In this document: positions 31,505 to 42,916 of the stretch, piece after piece
How positions within the stretch are numbered: position 1 is the first letter of the stretch
How the letters are laid out: the number at the start of each line of letters is the position of its first letter
Origin: Halicephalobus mephisto
Taxonomy: Eukaryota; Nematoda; Chromadorea; Rhabditida; Panagrolaimidae
Assembly: GCA_009193035.1 (NCBI GenBank)
Contig: SWDT01000048.1
Span: forward strand, 1 to 64,000
Reading direction: 5' to 3'
Length of the DNA stretch: 64,000 nucleotides
Made by a program: the position numbers and the translations under genes
The notes under the pieces: generated by a model
Seen by the model: the letters and a program-made list of their open reading frames with translations, nothing else
What the model was told of the DNA's origin: nothing
Databases searched by the model: none

Positions 31505-32145
31505 TGACAGTTGTGTCCCAGATATTTAAACTGTAATTTTAATTACTTTAAATCGAAAATTACAAGTAAAAAATAATTGAAAAGTTATTTTATATGATTT
31601 TTATCGTTTTTATATGGAAGTTTGATATACAGTTGATTTTCGATTTAACGTAATTTTTGATTTTACGTAATTTTTTTTCGATTCCGACAAAATTTAAAAT
31701 GATATAAATTTTCGATTTAATGCAATTTTTGTCCGGTCCCTTGGATTGTGTTATATCGAAAGTACTGTATGTCTCTGCAGAAGTCTAGACTTCAGGATAT
31801 AGGATTCTGAAGGTCAGATTTCAATTCTATCATCAGATTCAGAATCTACGGGTCCGGTATTATCGTCGCTTTATCAATTTACCGAACCGTTTTCAAAGAA
31901 CAATTACAAAATTCGACTGGATCAAAAAATAAAAATTAGCCTATGGCTAATGTGTCATCTTGCCATTTTTGCGATCACGGCTTGACTGGTTCAGTATTAT
32001 CGTTATAAGTACTTTTTGAAGATATCTATGTCAGACTTCATATAAAAACAATAAAAATCACATAAAATAACTTTTCAATTATTTTTTACTTATAATTTTC
32101 GATTTAATGTAATTAAAATTACAATTTAAATGTCTGGGACACAAT
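31505..32145. mobile_element. Element with about 115-bp terminal inverted repeats
   Basis: The left end TTGTGTCCCAGATATTTAAA ... AAAAAATAATTGAAAAGTTA, TTTTATATGATTTTTATCG is the inverted copy of the right end CACATAAAATAACTTTTCAA ... AATTTAAATGTCTGGGACAC. The interior includes TATACAGTTGATTTTCGATT then TAACGTAATTTTTGATTTTACG and GGTCCCTTGGATTGTGTTAT, ATCGAAAGTACTGTA, resembling the end of a Tc1/mariner or pogo-type MITE, and a GATTCTGAAGG foldback segment. No transposase. Nested insertions are likely. Confidence 0.65.
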
Positions 32146-32167
32146 CGATAAAAAATCAAAAAACCCA

Positions 32168-35100
32168 CCCGCCTTCGTTTGGGGCACTAAATTTTATATT
32201 TTCCGCTTTATCATTGGCTACAGTAAGAAGAGATTTCTTGAGGATTCTTTCCGATCGGCATCTTCTCGGAAGAGCCGGATTACTTCGATTCAAAAGAATC
32301 TGGGGCACTTTCCCGCCGGCATTCGACTTCCAATCCAGCATGGTCCAAGTCCTATTTTAGACACCTTTACAGAAATTACGGTAAAAAGGGAAAATGAATA
32401 AAAGTGTAAATAAAATAAATTTAAAATTTTTTTGACAAGTTGACGTGAAAGTCGTTTTTTAAATTAAATTTAAAGCGCTTTAATTTGACTTATTTATAAA
32501 ATTTTAAAAAATTAAAAAAGCAAACTGTCAAAAAGTATTTTTAAGAACAAGTTTGATTCACAAAATTAAATAAAAAATTTAACTTTTTTCGAACGAAACT
32601 AAGATTAAAGATGATTTTTTTGGTCTCAAAGCGAAATTGTAAACAAAAATTAATGTTTTGGTCCCGAAGCGAAAATGTGACAAAATATGAATCTGGTCTT
32701 AGAACGAAAATATAAACAAAAGCAACTTTTTCGGTCCCGGAGCGAAAATATAATTAAAAACATCTTTTTTGATCCCGGAGCGAAAATATGATTAAAAGTG
32801 ATTTTTTTGGTCCCGAAGCGAAAATATAATTAAAAACATCTTTTTCGGTCCCGGAGCGAAAATATGATTAAAAGTGATTTTTCTGGTTCCGAAGCGAAAA
32901 TATAATCGAAAATAACTTTTTTGGTCTCGAAACGAGAATATAATTAAAAATGACTTTTTTAAATCCCACGATGAGAATTTTAAACATTAATTTTCAAGGT
33001 CTTCAAACGAAGATCCAATTAAAAATGGATATTTGCAATTCTTAAAAAATATAAATTTCCGGCCCTGAAGCGAAACTAAAAAATGGATTTTTCTAATTAT
33101 GAAATTGATTAAAATAGAATCTTATTTTGAAAAAATTTAATTTTTGGATTTTCACGACCACATGACGATAATGATACAGAACACCAATAAAAAGAAAAAT
33201 GAAATTCTGTGCTTCAAGTTGTCAAAGTTGAGGATCAGAGTTCGAATTCGGAATTTTCGTGCTAAGACACAACTTATGATTCGGAAAATCCAGATAAGTT
33301 CCAAGTATAATTTTAAGTAAAATAATTTTAAAAAATAGGAAATATACTAGAACGAAAAATTAAAAGTTTAACTTCGAATTTTGATTATCAACTTGGGTAA
33401 AATCGATCGAAAATTCAAACTAAAACTAAATTAAATTCGAAAATCAAAAAATCTATTTTATCAAAGTTGACAATAAAAATTTCAAATTTTGGTTTTTTCG
33501 TGGTAAGATTTCTACATCTTGTTTTCATCCCAAAAATCCAGATCCCAAGTCCAATTATCATTTTGGATGAAATAACTTTGAATTTTCTTGCTAAGACATT
33601 ATAAAATTTCTACTTCGAATTTTGATTATTAACTTGGGTAAAATCGATCGAAAATTCAAACTAAAACTAAATTAAATTCGAAAATCAAAAAATTTGTTTT
33701 ATCAAAGTTGATAATAAAAATTTCAAATTTTGGTTTTTTCGTGGTAAAACATCATAGATTTTTTTATTTCAAAAATTTTGAATTAATATTTGGATTTTTG
33801 GAATCACAACACGACGTGCAAATTTTGAAACGAAAAGTTCAAATTTCGAATTTTAATTCTGATCAATTTTGGAAAAAATGAAATTTTAAAATCGAACAAA
33901 AACGAAAAATTAAAACTTACTTTCGACGAAAAAGTAATCCAGGAACGATATCTGTGGACTGAAAAAATTAATATTTTTAAATTTTTATTTTTAAAAAATA
34001 ATATTTTTAAAAAATTAATATTTTTAAATTTTTATTTTTAAAAAAATTAATATTTTTAAATTTTTATTTTAAAAAAAATAATATTTTTAAATTTTTATTT
34101 TTAAAAAATATTTGATTTTAATTATTTTAAAAATGCATATTTTTTCTTCAGGACCTTTTCGATGAATTTTATTTTTTCATTTTTTAAATTTAATTTGAAA
34201 AAAATTAAATTATTTTTGTCATTTTTAAATAAGTTTTTATTTTAATCTACAATTATCCTAAAAAATGAAAAAATTGGATTTTAATTAAAAATAAAAAATT
34301 CGTTCAATTTTGTCCCGTGTGGAAAATTTTTCTCTTTTAATAAATCCTAAATGAAATTTTTCCAATGGGTCTTGAACAGAAATTTTTTCCTTTTTTGACA
34401 AGTCTTGAACAGAATTGTTTTTCTTTTTTGACAAGTCCTGAACGGAATTTTTTTCCTCTTTTTTGACAGGTCTTGAACAGAAATTTTTTTTGATGTCTCG
34501 AACGGAAATTTTTTTCCTTTTTTGACAAATCTCGAACGGAAATTTTTTTCTCTTTTTTGACAGGTCCCGAATGGAAATTTTTTTTTGACGTCTTGAACGG
34601 AAATTTTTTCTTTTAATGAATTCTAAATAAAATTCTTTCAATGAATCTTGAATGGAAAGTGAGTTCTCTTCAGATAAACTCTAAACCGAAAATAAGATTG
34701 TTTTTCATGGGTCCTGAACTGAAAAAACTTTTTCTTTTGACAGGTTTAAAATGAAAAGTTTTTTTCTAAGAAGTCCTAGACGGAAAACATGTTTTTTTTT
34801 GATAAGTTTAAAATAAAAAGTCTTTTAAGAAGTCTTGGACAGAAAATATGTTTTTTCTGATAAATTTAAAATAAAATGTGAACTTTCAGATAAATCCCAA
34901 ATAAAAAATAAATTCTTTTTTGATGGGTCTTGAATGGAAAATAAATTCTCTTTAATAGGTCCTGGACAGAAAACATGTTTTTTGAATAATCTCAACTGGA
35001 AAATTTTTCCGATTGCTCCTAAACAAAAAATATTTTCTTTTTAAACATATCCTAGAAAAAAAATATTCAATTTTTAAAATTCAAAATTCATTTTTTTTTT

Positions 35101-35632
35101 TGAAATTTCATAACTTTCAAAGATGATCAATTTAATTAACTTTGATTTTTTAGAAATTCATGTTTAAAATTCTTAATGATTATTTTCTTTAAAAAAGACA
35201 AAAAATTAATTTTTTAACATAAAAACTTAAATTTTTCATTTTGAAAGTTAAAAATTCTAATTTTTTAATTTAAAAAATTTTTGTATTTTTTATTTTTAAA
35301 ATTTAAGTTTTTGGAATTCTTGAATTAAAAGATTTAAATTTTTAAATTTTTTAAATTTTTTATTTTTAAAATTTAAGTTTTTGGAATTTTTGAATTAAAA
35401 GATTTAAATTTTTAAATTTTTTAAATTTTTTACTTTTTAAATTTAAGTTTTTGGAATTTTTGAATTCAAAAATACGTACCTGAGAAGATGTATTTGGAGC
35501 AACTTCCTCTATCCTCGGGGTTTCTTTTTCTTTTTTCTTTTCTTTTTGTTTTTTCAATTCGACTTCTTTCGTGTCTTCTTCCATCTCGTGAAGGAGCCTC
35601 CTACCACGAACAATTTTCGAAATAATGAACAT
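32168..35632 (-). CDS. Candidate gene of at least three exons, unknown function
   Basis: Three exons with good splice sites and matching phases: 35632-35480 (ATG at 35632, donor CAG|GTACGT), 33958-33921 (acceptor TTTTTCAG, donor GTAAGT) and 32351-32168 (acceptor CTAAAATAG, donor GTGGGT). A 27-nt candidate exon at 31303-31277 keeps the phase. The joined product (about 125 aa so far) starts with a basic segment, has a Lys/Glu-rich stretch in exon 1, a Thr-Trp-Thr-Met-Leu-Asp-Trp segment and a basic Arg-Cys-Arg-Ser-Glu-Arg motif in exon 3. No stop codon was found, so the 3' end is unknown. Upstream exons at 40044-39927, 39820-39771 and 38825-38785 may belong to the same gene, but the link to 35632 lacks a clear exon. 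No family recognised. The introns consist almost wholly of repeats. Confidence 0.45.
32615..33080. repeat. Tandem array, unit about 38 bp (GGTCCCGAAGCGAAAATATA)
   Basis: Eight or more units alternating GGTCCCGAAGCGAAAATATA with ATTAAAAACATCTTTTTC or ATTAAAAGTGATTTTTTT. Edges decay in both directions. Confidence 0.85.
33330..33740. repeat. Two-unit repeat, inverted match to 16925-17290
   Basis: Contains two units of about 250 bp with TTCGAATTTTGATTATCAAC, TTGGGTAAAATCGATCGAAA, TTTCAAATTTTGGTTTTTTC and GTGGTAAGA. Also present is the reverse complement of TCACCCAAAATGATACTTGG. Identity to the copy in the SET1 intron is high. Confidence 0.8.
34280..35070. repeat. Degenerate tandem array (TTTTTTGACAAGTCTTGAAC)
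   Basis: About 15 units of 45-60 bp with GACARGTCTTGAACAGAAAT followed by a T-rich tract, decaying towards 35070. The minus-strand Lys-rich open frame here is a by-product of the repeat. Confidence 0.75.
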
Positions 35633-35829
35633 CTTGATTAAAAATGAAAATTCAATAAATTTCTTCGAAAATTAAAAAAATTCAATCTGAAACAAAAAAA
35701 TTATTTTTTCCAAAAACGCTCCACGACCAAGGAAGTTTTTGTGCAAATGACATTCCTGACTTAATTTTAAAAGTAATAAAATTATTCAATAAATTTTTAT
35801 GTAAAAAATTAGAAATGAGAGATTTAAAA

Positions 35830-36460
35830 TTTAAAAAAAAATGACGTGACAAAATAAATTCAAAATTTTACACATTTCCGATTTCAAAAAAATAAAAAAT
35901 TGGTTATTGTAAAAATTAAAAAATAACTTTTTAAAAATTTTTATTTTTATAAAAATTTCAATTTTTAAATAATTTAAAATTTAAAAAATGACGTGACAAA
36001 ATAAATTCAAAATCTTACACATTTCCGATTTCAAAAAAAAATAAAAAATTAGTTATTGTAAAAATTAAAAAATAACTTTTTAAAAATTTTTATTTTTCAA
36101 AAAATTTCAAATTTTAAATAATTTAAAATTTAAAAAAAACTTTTTAAATTATCTCGACGCGAATTTTTAGAGATTTTTTAAAACTTAAATTTCCAGATAA
36201 TTTAAAAAATTCTTTTTTTTAAATTTTAAATTATTTAAAAATTGAATTTTCTTCAAAAATTATCTCGACACGGATTTTCCGAAATATCTCCTAAATTTTA
36301 AAAATTATTAGTTATGTAAAAATTAAAAAATAACTTTTTAAAAAATTTTTATTTTTATAAAAATCAAAAAAATTTTAAAATATCTAAAAATTAAAGTTTT
36401 TTGAAAAATTATCTCGACATGGATTTTGTGAAATCTCGAAAATCTTTGATTTTAGATAAT
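35830..36460. repeat. Direct duplication of about 150 bp and CTCGACRCGAATTTT units
   Basis: 35834-35970 and 35985-36120 are near-identical (ATGACGTGACAAAATAAATT; ACACATTTCCGATTTC). 36140-36430 holds three CTCGACNNGGATTTT or CTCGACGCGAATTTT units of the dispersed family. Confidence 0.75.
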
Positions 36461-37109
36461 TTCAAACATTTTCATTCAATTCTAAAAATCTTTAGTTTTA
36501 TGAAATTCAAAAATAACATTTTTTAGGAATTATCAAGAACTTTAAGAATTTTTTATTTTAAATGTTTTTTTTTAATTTTAATTAAATAAAAATCAAAAAA
36601 TTATATATTTTTAGAAATTTTCAGAATTTTCGATTTTATATTATTTCGAAATTTTTCATTCAATTCCGAAAGATTCTATTTTTATAAAAAAAATTAAAAA
36701 TTAAAATTGTTACAAAATTATTTCGCGTCCAATTTCCGGAAAATTCCGAACTTCCTAAAGTTTTAAATTTTAAATATTATTCCTGAAAGTTTCCAATTAT
36801 TCTAATATTCCAAAAATATCCACAAAATTCGAATGTTTTAGAAGCTTTTCAAAAATCTTAAAATATAAATTTTTTAAAATTCTATAATTTAAAAAAAATT
36901 AAATTTTTTTAAAAATTCGAAAAAATTAATTAAATTAAATAAATTTTAAAATTTTAAAAATTTCGAAAAATTAAATTAAAATAATTTTTACGTATGGATT
37001 TTTGGAAATTGTTTTATTTTAGCATTTTTCGCTGTAAAAAATTAATTTTAAAATAATTTTTAAAAGATAATCGAAAAGCGGAAAAATATTTTTTGGAATA
37101 AAAAAAAGT

Positions 37110-38460
37110 TTAAATTTTGGCGTTTTGTTCCAGTGACTGCTTGGGTAATTTTAGATGAATGAAAAGTGTTCCCCGTTTTTTGGACAAATTTATGTTCATT
37201 GTTACGGTATTTTTGGATTTTAAATAAAATAATGAACTTAATTATTTTTGAAAATTCAAAATTTTATTTTAAAAAAAATGAAATTCGAAACTTTGGCGTT
37301 CCGATGCCAATTTCGCTTTTTTAAAAAAAGAAAAATGTTTTCTGTTTGTGTTTCAAAAATTAACGTTTAATTTTCCAAAACTTTTCAATTATAAAAAATA
37401 AAAAAGTTGTTTAAAAAAATAATGATCAAAATTCGGAAATTTTTAACTTTTGGCGTTGTGTTCTGGCATTAACATAGATCATTTTTTAAAACAAAAAATA
37501 TCCCTCATTCATTTTTAAAAGAATTTAATTTTATAAGATTAGAAAAAGTAAAATTTAAAAAAATAAATAAAATTCGGAAATTTTTAACTTTTGGCGTTGT
37601 GTTCTGGCATTAACATAGATCATTTTTTAAAACAAAAAATGTTTCCTGGTTTTTCAAAAGAATTAATATTTAATTTTATAAAATTCTAAAAATAAATAAA
37701 ATAGTGAAGTTGTCTGAAGTCAAAAAAAATAATCAAAATTCAAAAAAGTCTCCAATCTTTGACGTTGTGTTCTGGCATTAAAATAGATCATTTTTTAAAA
37801 CAAAAAATATCCCTCATTCATTTTTGAGAGAGTTTAATTTTATAAGATTAAAAAAAGTATAATTTAAAAAAATAAATAAAATTCAGAAATTTTTAACTTT
37901 TGGCGTTCTGTTCTGGCATTAACACAAAATATTTTTTAAAACAAAAAATATTACTCATTCATTTTTAAAGAAATTTAATTTTATAAGATTAAAAAAAATA
38001 AAATTTAAAAAATAAATAAAATTCGGAAGTTTTCAACTTTTGGCGTTGTGTTTTGGCATTAAAATAGATCATTTTTTAAAACGAAAAATGTTTCCTGGTT
38101 TTTCAAAAGAATTAGTATTTAATTTTATAAAATTCCAAAAATAAATAAAATAATGAAGTTGTCTAAAGTCAAAAAAATAATCAAAATTAAAAAATGCTTT
38201 TATATCGTAAATGAAATTCGAGGCATTCGCCTCAGTGTCACATTCGCCCATTTTAAAAAATGTTCCTTGTTCGTTTTTTGAGGAAATTAATATTTAATTT
38301 CACAATATTTTAATTATAAATAAAATAATAAAGATATTTAAGGTAAAAAAATTTAAAATTCATTCCTATTTTTATATTAAAAATGAAATTAAAAATTTTG
38401 GCGTTCTGTTCCGGTGTCAATTTCGATTATATTTATCAAAGAAAAGTGTTCTCTAAGTAG
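37110..38460. repeat. Array, unit about 140-170 bp (TTTTGGCGTTGTGTTCTGGC)
   Basis: Units begin near 37450, 37590, 37760, 37900 and 38040 with CTTTTGGCGTTGTGTTCTGG, CATTAACATAGATCATTTTT. Flanking units carry GAAAAGTGTTCCCCG, the reverse complement of the GGGGAACACTTTTC family (27341-27920). Confidence 0.8.
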
Positions 38461-38784
38461 TTATTAAGAAAATTATCATTCAATTTTATAAAGCTTTAAT
38501 TTTAAAAATACTAAAATTATTTAAAATAAAAATTTTTGGAACAATACTGTAGTTTCCAAATTTAATCAACATCATTAATCGCTCGAATTTTTTATAAAAA
38601 CTTAAAAATAAAAAAAATAAATTTAAAAACTTGAAAATTTTTAAATTTTAAAAAATCAAAAATATATAAATTTTAAAAACTTAAAAATATATAAATTTAA
38701 AAAAATATATAAATTTAAAAAAATATATATAAATTTTAAAAATTTTAAATTTAATAATTTAAAAATTCAGAAAATCTCATTTAC

Positions 38785-40044
38785 AAGTCTTTCGAAAAGT
38801 CATGTCTTCCGGTTCGGTGAATTTTCTGGATCAAGTAAAATGTAAAATGCTCACTTATTTATTAAAAACAAAATATTTGAACCAAATGGAAATTTCCAAC
38901 AAAAATACGAAAATTAAATTAAAAATTTTTGGAAAATTATGTCGGGGCTGAAAAATGGATTTTTAATAATTAAAATTTTATTAATTTTTAGGAAACTTAA
39001 AAGTTCAAAAAATACGGTAAAAAATGAAAAAATTAAAAATAAATTTAAAAGTATTTTAAAAATTAAAAATTAATTAAAAATTAAAAGTATTTTTAAAATT
39101 AAAAATTAATTAAAAATTAAAAGTATTTTAAAAATTAAAATTATTTTTAAAATTAAAAATGAATTGAATTACGAAATGGTCTCGTCACGAATTTTTAAAA
39201 TTTCCTAGAAACTTTGGAATTTAAAGTTTACGGTATTTTTTAATTTCTGATTTTTTGAGTAATTTTTAAAAATTTTCTGAACTTACTAAATTCCAAAATT
39301 TTAAATAAAATTTTAAAAATATACAAAATTTAATAAAATTCAAAGTTTGTTAGATTTTCTAAAATTTAGAATTTTTAAGAAATTTTAAAAATTTCTATAA
39401 AATTCTAAAAATATACAAAATTTAATAAATTCCTAAAATTTCACAAAATTCTCAGTTTCCAGAAGTTTCTAAGATATTTTTAGAAAATTTCAGAATCCTT
39501 GAATTGATTTCAAAAATTTCAGAATTTTCTAATTGATTTCGAAAATTTCAGAATTTTCTAATTGATTTCAAAAATTTCAGAATTTTCTAATTAATTTCGA
39601 AAATTCCCATAAAATTTCATAAACTTTCCAAAAAATTCAAAAAAGTCCATAAAATTTAAAAAATATCAAATTTCAGTCACTATTTTGCACTTATATTTCA
39701 ATCAAAAACCCATAGGTAAAAAAATTAAAACAAAAATCCGAAAAAACAAAACAGAAGAGTCCATGCATACCGGATAGTTTCCGATGGACTTGCCTCAGGG
39801 TCAGTTTCCACTCCATTATCCTTTTAGAAACAATGAAAAGGACAAAAATGGAAGTCAGATTTTCGTTTTGAGACTTTTCTCGTTTTGAAATAAAAAATCA
39901 ATCGAAATAAAAATAGAAAAATGTACAATTATTCGTCCAGTGAAGACGGGGACTAATCGTTGATGACAAGTGGATTTTCGGAAGTCGGATGGAAGCTTGT
40001 CGAAATCGAGTTCGGAAATTTCTTTTGGAGGGTGGATAGGATCT
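38785..40044 (-). CDS. Candidate exons, unknown protein
   Basis: Three segments on the minus strand chain in phase: 40044-39927 (phase 2 in, phase 0 out, donor GTACAT), 39820-39771 (acceptor TTTCTAAAAG, donor GTATGC) and 38825-38785 (acceptor CTTGATCCAG, donor GTAAAT). The joined reading of about 69 residues is hydrophilic, Pro- and Asp/Glu-rich, with no internal stop. Composition is less AT-rich than the neighbouring repeats. The region 39953-40060 is open in more than one frame, so the frame is uncertain. These may be 5' exons of the candidate gene at 32.2-35.6 kb. No start codon found. Confidence 0.3.
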
Positions 40045-40094
40045 CTGAGATATGGCCAATAGGTTCAAAAAAATCACTCAAATGTGAAACATAA

Positions 40095-41020
40095 ATGAAG
40101 CGGATAGTGACTAAAAATAATAAATTCCAAACATCAATACAGTATCCAAAACTTTCTTCAAAAGAATTAATTTTGGATAGTGTCCGACTTTTACTTTTAG
40201 TCACTATCCAGATTTTAAAAGAAGCAAAAATGGATAGTGACTAAAAATAATAAATTCCAAACATCAATACAGTATCCAAAACTTTCTTCAAAGAAACTAA
40301 TTTTGGATAGTATCCGACTTTTATTATAATCTTTTATCGTTAGTCACTATCCAGATTATTTTTGAAAATAATAGAAATTGCCAAGATAGTGATTAAAATA
40401 TTTCTGAATACTACATATAAATATTCTATTTTTGATAGAGGATATTGTTTACTTAATCAAACATTATTTTTACAGTATAAATTGTCAGAATAGTAATTGA
40501 GAAAAACAATTTCTACCTCTCAGTAGACACTATTTTAACAATTTTCGTTACCCCCACAAATTGTCAAAATAGTGACTAATTCGAACAATTTCCAAACACT
40601 ATCCAAAATTTTTCTAAAAAGCATAATTTCTTTTTTTCAACAATACTACTTTATTCCTAGGATAGTAATTGAGAAAAACAATTTCTACCTTCCAGTGGAC
40701 ACTATTTTAACAATTTTCATTACCCCCACAAATTGTCAAAATAGTGACTAATTCGGGCAATTTTCAAACACTATCCAAAATTTTCCTAAAAAGCATAATT
40801 TCTTTTTTCCAATAATACTACTTTATTTCTAGGATAGTAATTGAGAAAAACAATTTCTATCTTCCAGTAGACACTATTTTAACAATTTTCATTACCCACA
40901 CAAATTGTCAAAATAGTGACTAATTCGAACAATTTTCAAACACTATCCAAAATTTTCCTAAAAAGCATAATTTCTTTTTTTCAACAATACTACTTTATTT
41001 CTAGGATAGTAACCAAAAAA
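40095..41020. repeat. GGATAGTGACT arrays with 133-bp and 176-bp periods
   Basis: 40095-40350 has two copies of a 133-bp unit (GGATAGTGACTAAAAATAAT; CCAAACATCAATACAGTATC). 40440-41010 has three copies of a 176-bp unit (AGGATAGTAATTGAGAAAAA; CAATTTCTACCTTCCAGTGG; ACACTATTTTAACAATTTTC). Higher-order forms of the 69-bp hairpin repeat. Confidence 0.85.
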
Positions 41021-41577
41021 CACTAAAAAACCACCATCATCTACTACTTTCTAAACAAAGTAAAACTCATTCCAGTTCACTTTTTCCAAATCCCAAAGAT
41101 TAGCCATCAATTCTCTAATTACCCAAAAATCTCGTTAATTCATAAAACAAAAATTTCCTTTAAAAACCTATTTTCTAAAATCCCTTCTTCAATATCATCT
41201 AAGATTTCCGTTTGAAGAAATTGATATCACAGGAAATGTGGGAGAATATTCCATTTATTATATTTCAACTAAAGTAAATAAAAAATGTTTTTTAAAAAAA
41301 TAAAAAAATTGAAACATTATCTTTGAAAAGTGGCAGTCCAAGCCCACGGACAAAAAGTAAGGGTTTTTGAAGTTATTAAAAAATATCTTTCAAATTACCG
41401 TATTCCAAAAGTACTCAAATTCAAATTTTAAAATTATACTTTTTATTACTTTTTAGCATACAAAAATCAATTTAACATCATTCACCAGATATGCCAAGAA
41501 GATTGTTGAAAAACTGAGACCATATTGACCAGCAACCAAAGTTACCGAAATTATTGATAAATTTTTTCCAGATATGT
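41021..41577. other. AT-rich intergenic region downstream of the transporter gene
   Basis: No gene seen. 41440-41560 may include the 3' UTR of the minus-strand transporter. One GGTAACTTTGG-type motif; no clear repeats beyond AT-rich tracts. Confidence 0.4.
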
Positions 41578-42916
41578 CTATTCCGGAATTACACCTGGAA
41601 GAACTACTTGTTCCAACATTCGCTCCATATATTCAACTTTCTCTAGATCTGATTCTGAAGATTTATTAATCAACAGACGTTCATGGTCATCTTTTTCAGA
41701 GTACAGAACACTTGAAGATTTGGTTCTTGGCTAAAGCAGATAGCTTATTTTGCGGAATTTTTTAAAATTCTAAGCACTAACCGAAGAAACAGCAGCATTG
41801 AAGGATACAGTTCTACTTTCCTTCTCAGCATTGACAGAAGCAGATTTACTTTTGGCAAATTTGACAAGTTTATGCACACCATAGCTCATTAATAAAGGAA
41901 ATGGCGTAGAACAAGCAACAATAACTGGCATTAAAATACTTGTATCCGCATTTGGGAAAGAAAACTAAAAAATTAATTACTTTAAAAAATTTAAAACAAA
42001 CACAAACTTTTAAAATCATAATAGCAATTCCAGTATTTTGAACACCTGTTTCGATCGCAATAGCAGTTACATCTTTCGGATGTTGTCCAAGAATAATAGA
42101 TGTAAGACATCCAAACATAAATCCACCAAATGGTAATAAAAATCCACTAAATACCGCAGGCCATGTTACTTCTTTAAACATATGCAAATTTGCCAATGTT
42201 CCAAATGTAATAACAAAAATAAGAACAAAAATAATAAAAGGTCTAAGAAGTCTTCTTGCTCTAGAAGCCAAATTTGGCCATTTTTTAGCTATTCCAATTC
42301 CAATCCATAAAGGAACAATTAAAATAATCAAACTAGTCATAATATTTCTATACGGTACTTTAACCGAAGTTTCCGAAAAATTCTGAAGAAATTGATATCC
42401 AAGTACTTTCATCCAAAACGGAATCATAACTAAAATAGTCACCATAAATAACAATTTCAAAATTACAAAAAACTTACAAATAGAAGCAATCATACTAATA
42501 AATGTCATTGTTACGGATAAATGAACATTTCCATCCAGCAATAGTGTCCAAAAATTACTAGCTCCTCCGGATGGAACACATCCAGAAACAAACAATCCTA
42601 ATGCAAATGAATATAGTTCACGTGGTACTAGTATCAATTGAGCAACCATATATCCAATAAGAGGTAATAAAACAAATTGTGTAAAAAATCCAATAACTGG
42701 AGCTATTGGTCTTTTTATCGTTGAAAAAACAACATTGAGATCAAGCTAAAAGAAAATTTAGAAAATTTAGAAAATTTTTTAATTTAAAAAACTCACTTCA
42801 CATCCCATCAACACATTTGCAATCGCAATCAGAATACTCAAGGTCGCAACAAAGATAATTTCTAGAGAATTTAGACTTCCTGGACCTGATAAATCTCCTT
42901 CTACAGTATCGTTCAT
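41578..42916 (-). CDS. SLC10/SBF-family (bile acid:sodium symporter-like) transporter, 381 aa
   Basis: Five exons: 42916-42797, 42745-42478, 42429-42008, 41964-41782, 41730-41578 (1146 nt in frame). The protein is very hydrophobic, with eight to ten membrane segments over residues 18-305 and a hydrophilic tail. The SBF fold signature is clear: Val-Ser-Gly-Cys-Val-Pro-Ser-Gly-Gly-Ala-Ser-Asn in the first half and Glu-Thr-Gly-Val-Gln-Asn-Thr-Gly-Ile-Ala in the second; both are crossover motifs that carry sodium-site residues in this family. Members import organic anions or steroid conjugates with sodium at the plasma membrane; the substrate here cannot be predicted. The tail (about 310-381) is Ser- and Glu-rich, perhaps regulatory. 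The intron at 42430-42477 is only 48 nt; read-through would interrupt a membrane helix. Confidence 0.88.

Noticed and set aside
34285..34641. Lys/Arg/Ser-rich open frame of 118 codons on the minus strand
   Set aside because: It arises from the TTTTTTGACAAGTCTTGAAC tandem array; two frames are open in the same stretch, as expected for a repeat.
39953..40204. An 83-codon minus-strand open frame
   Set aside because: Its first half translates the GGATAGTGACT repeat; a different frame in the second half gives the better splice chain, so only that part is kept as a candidate exon.
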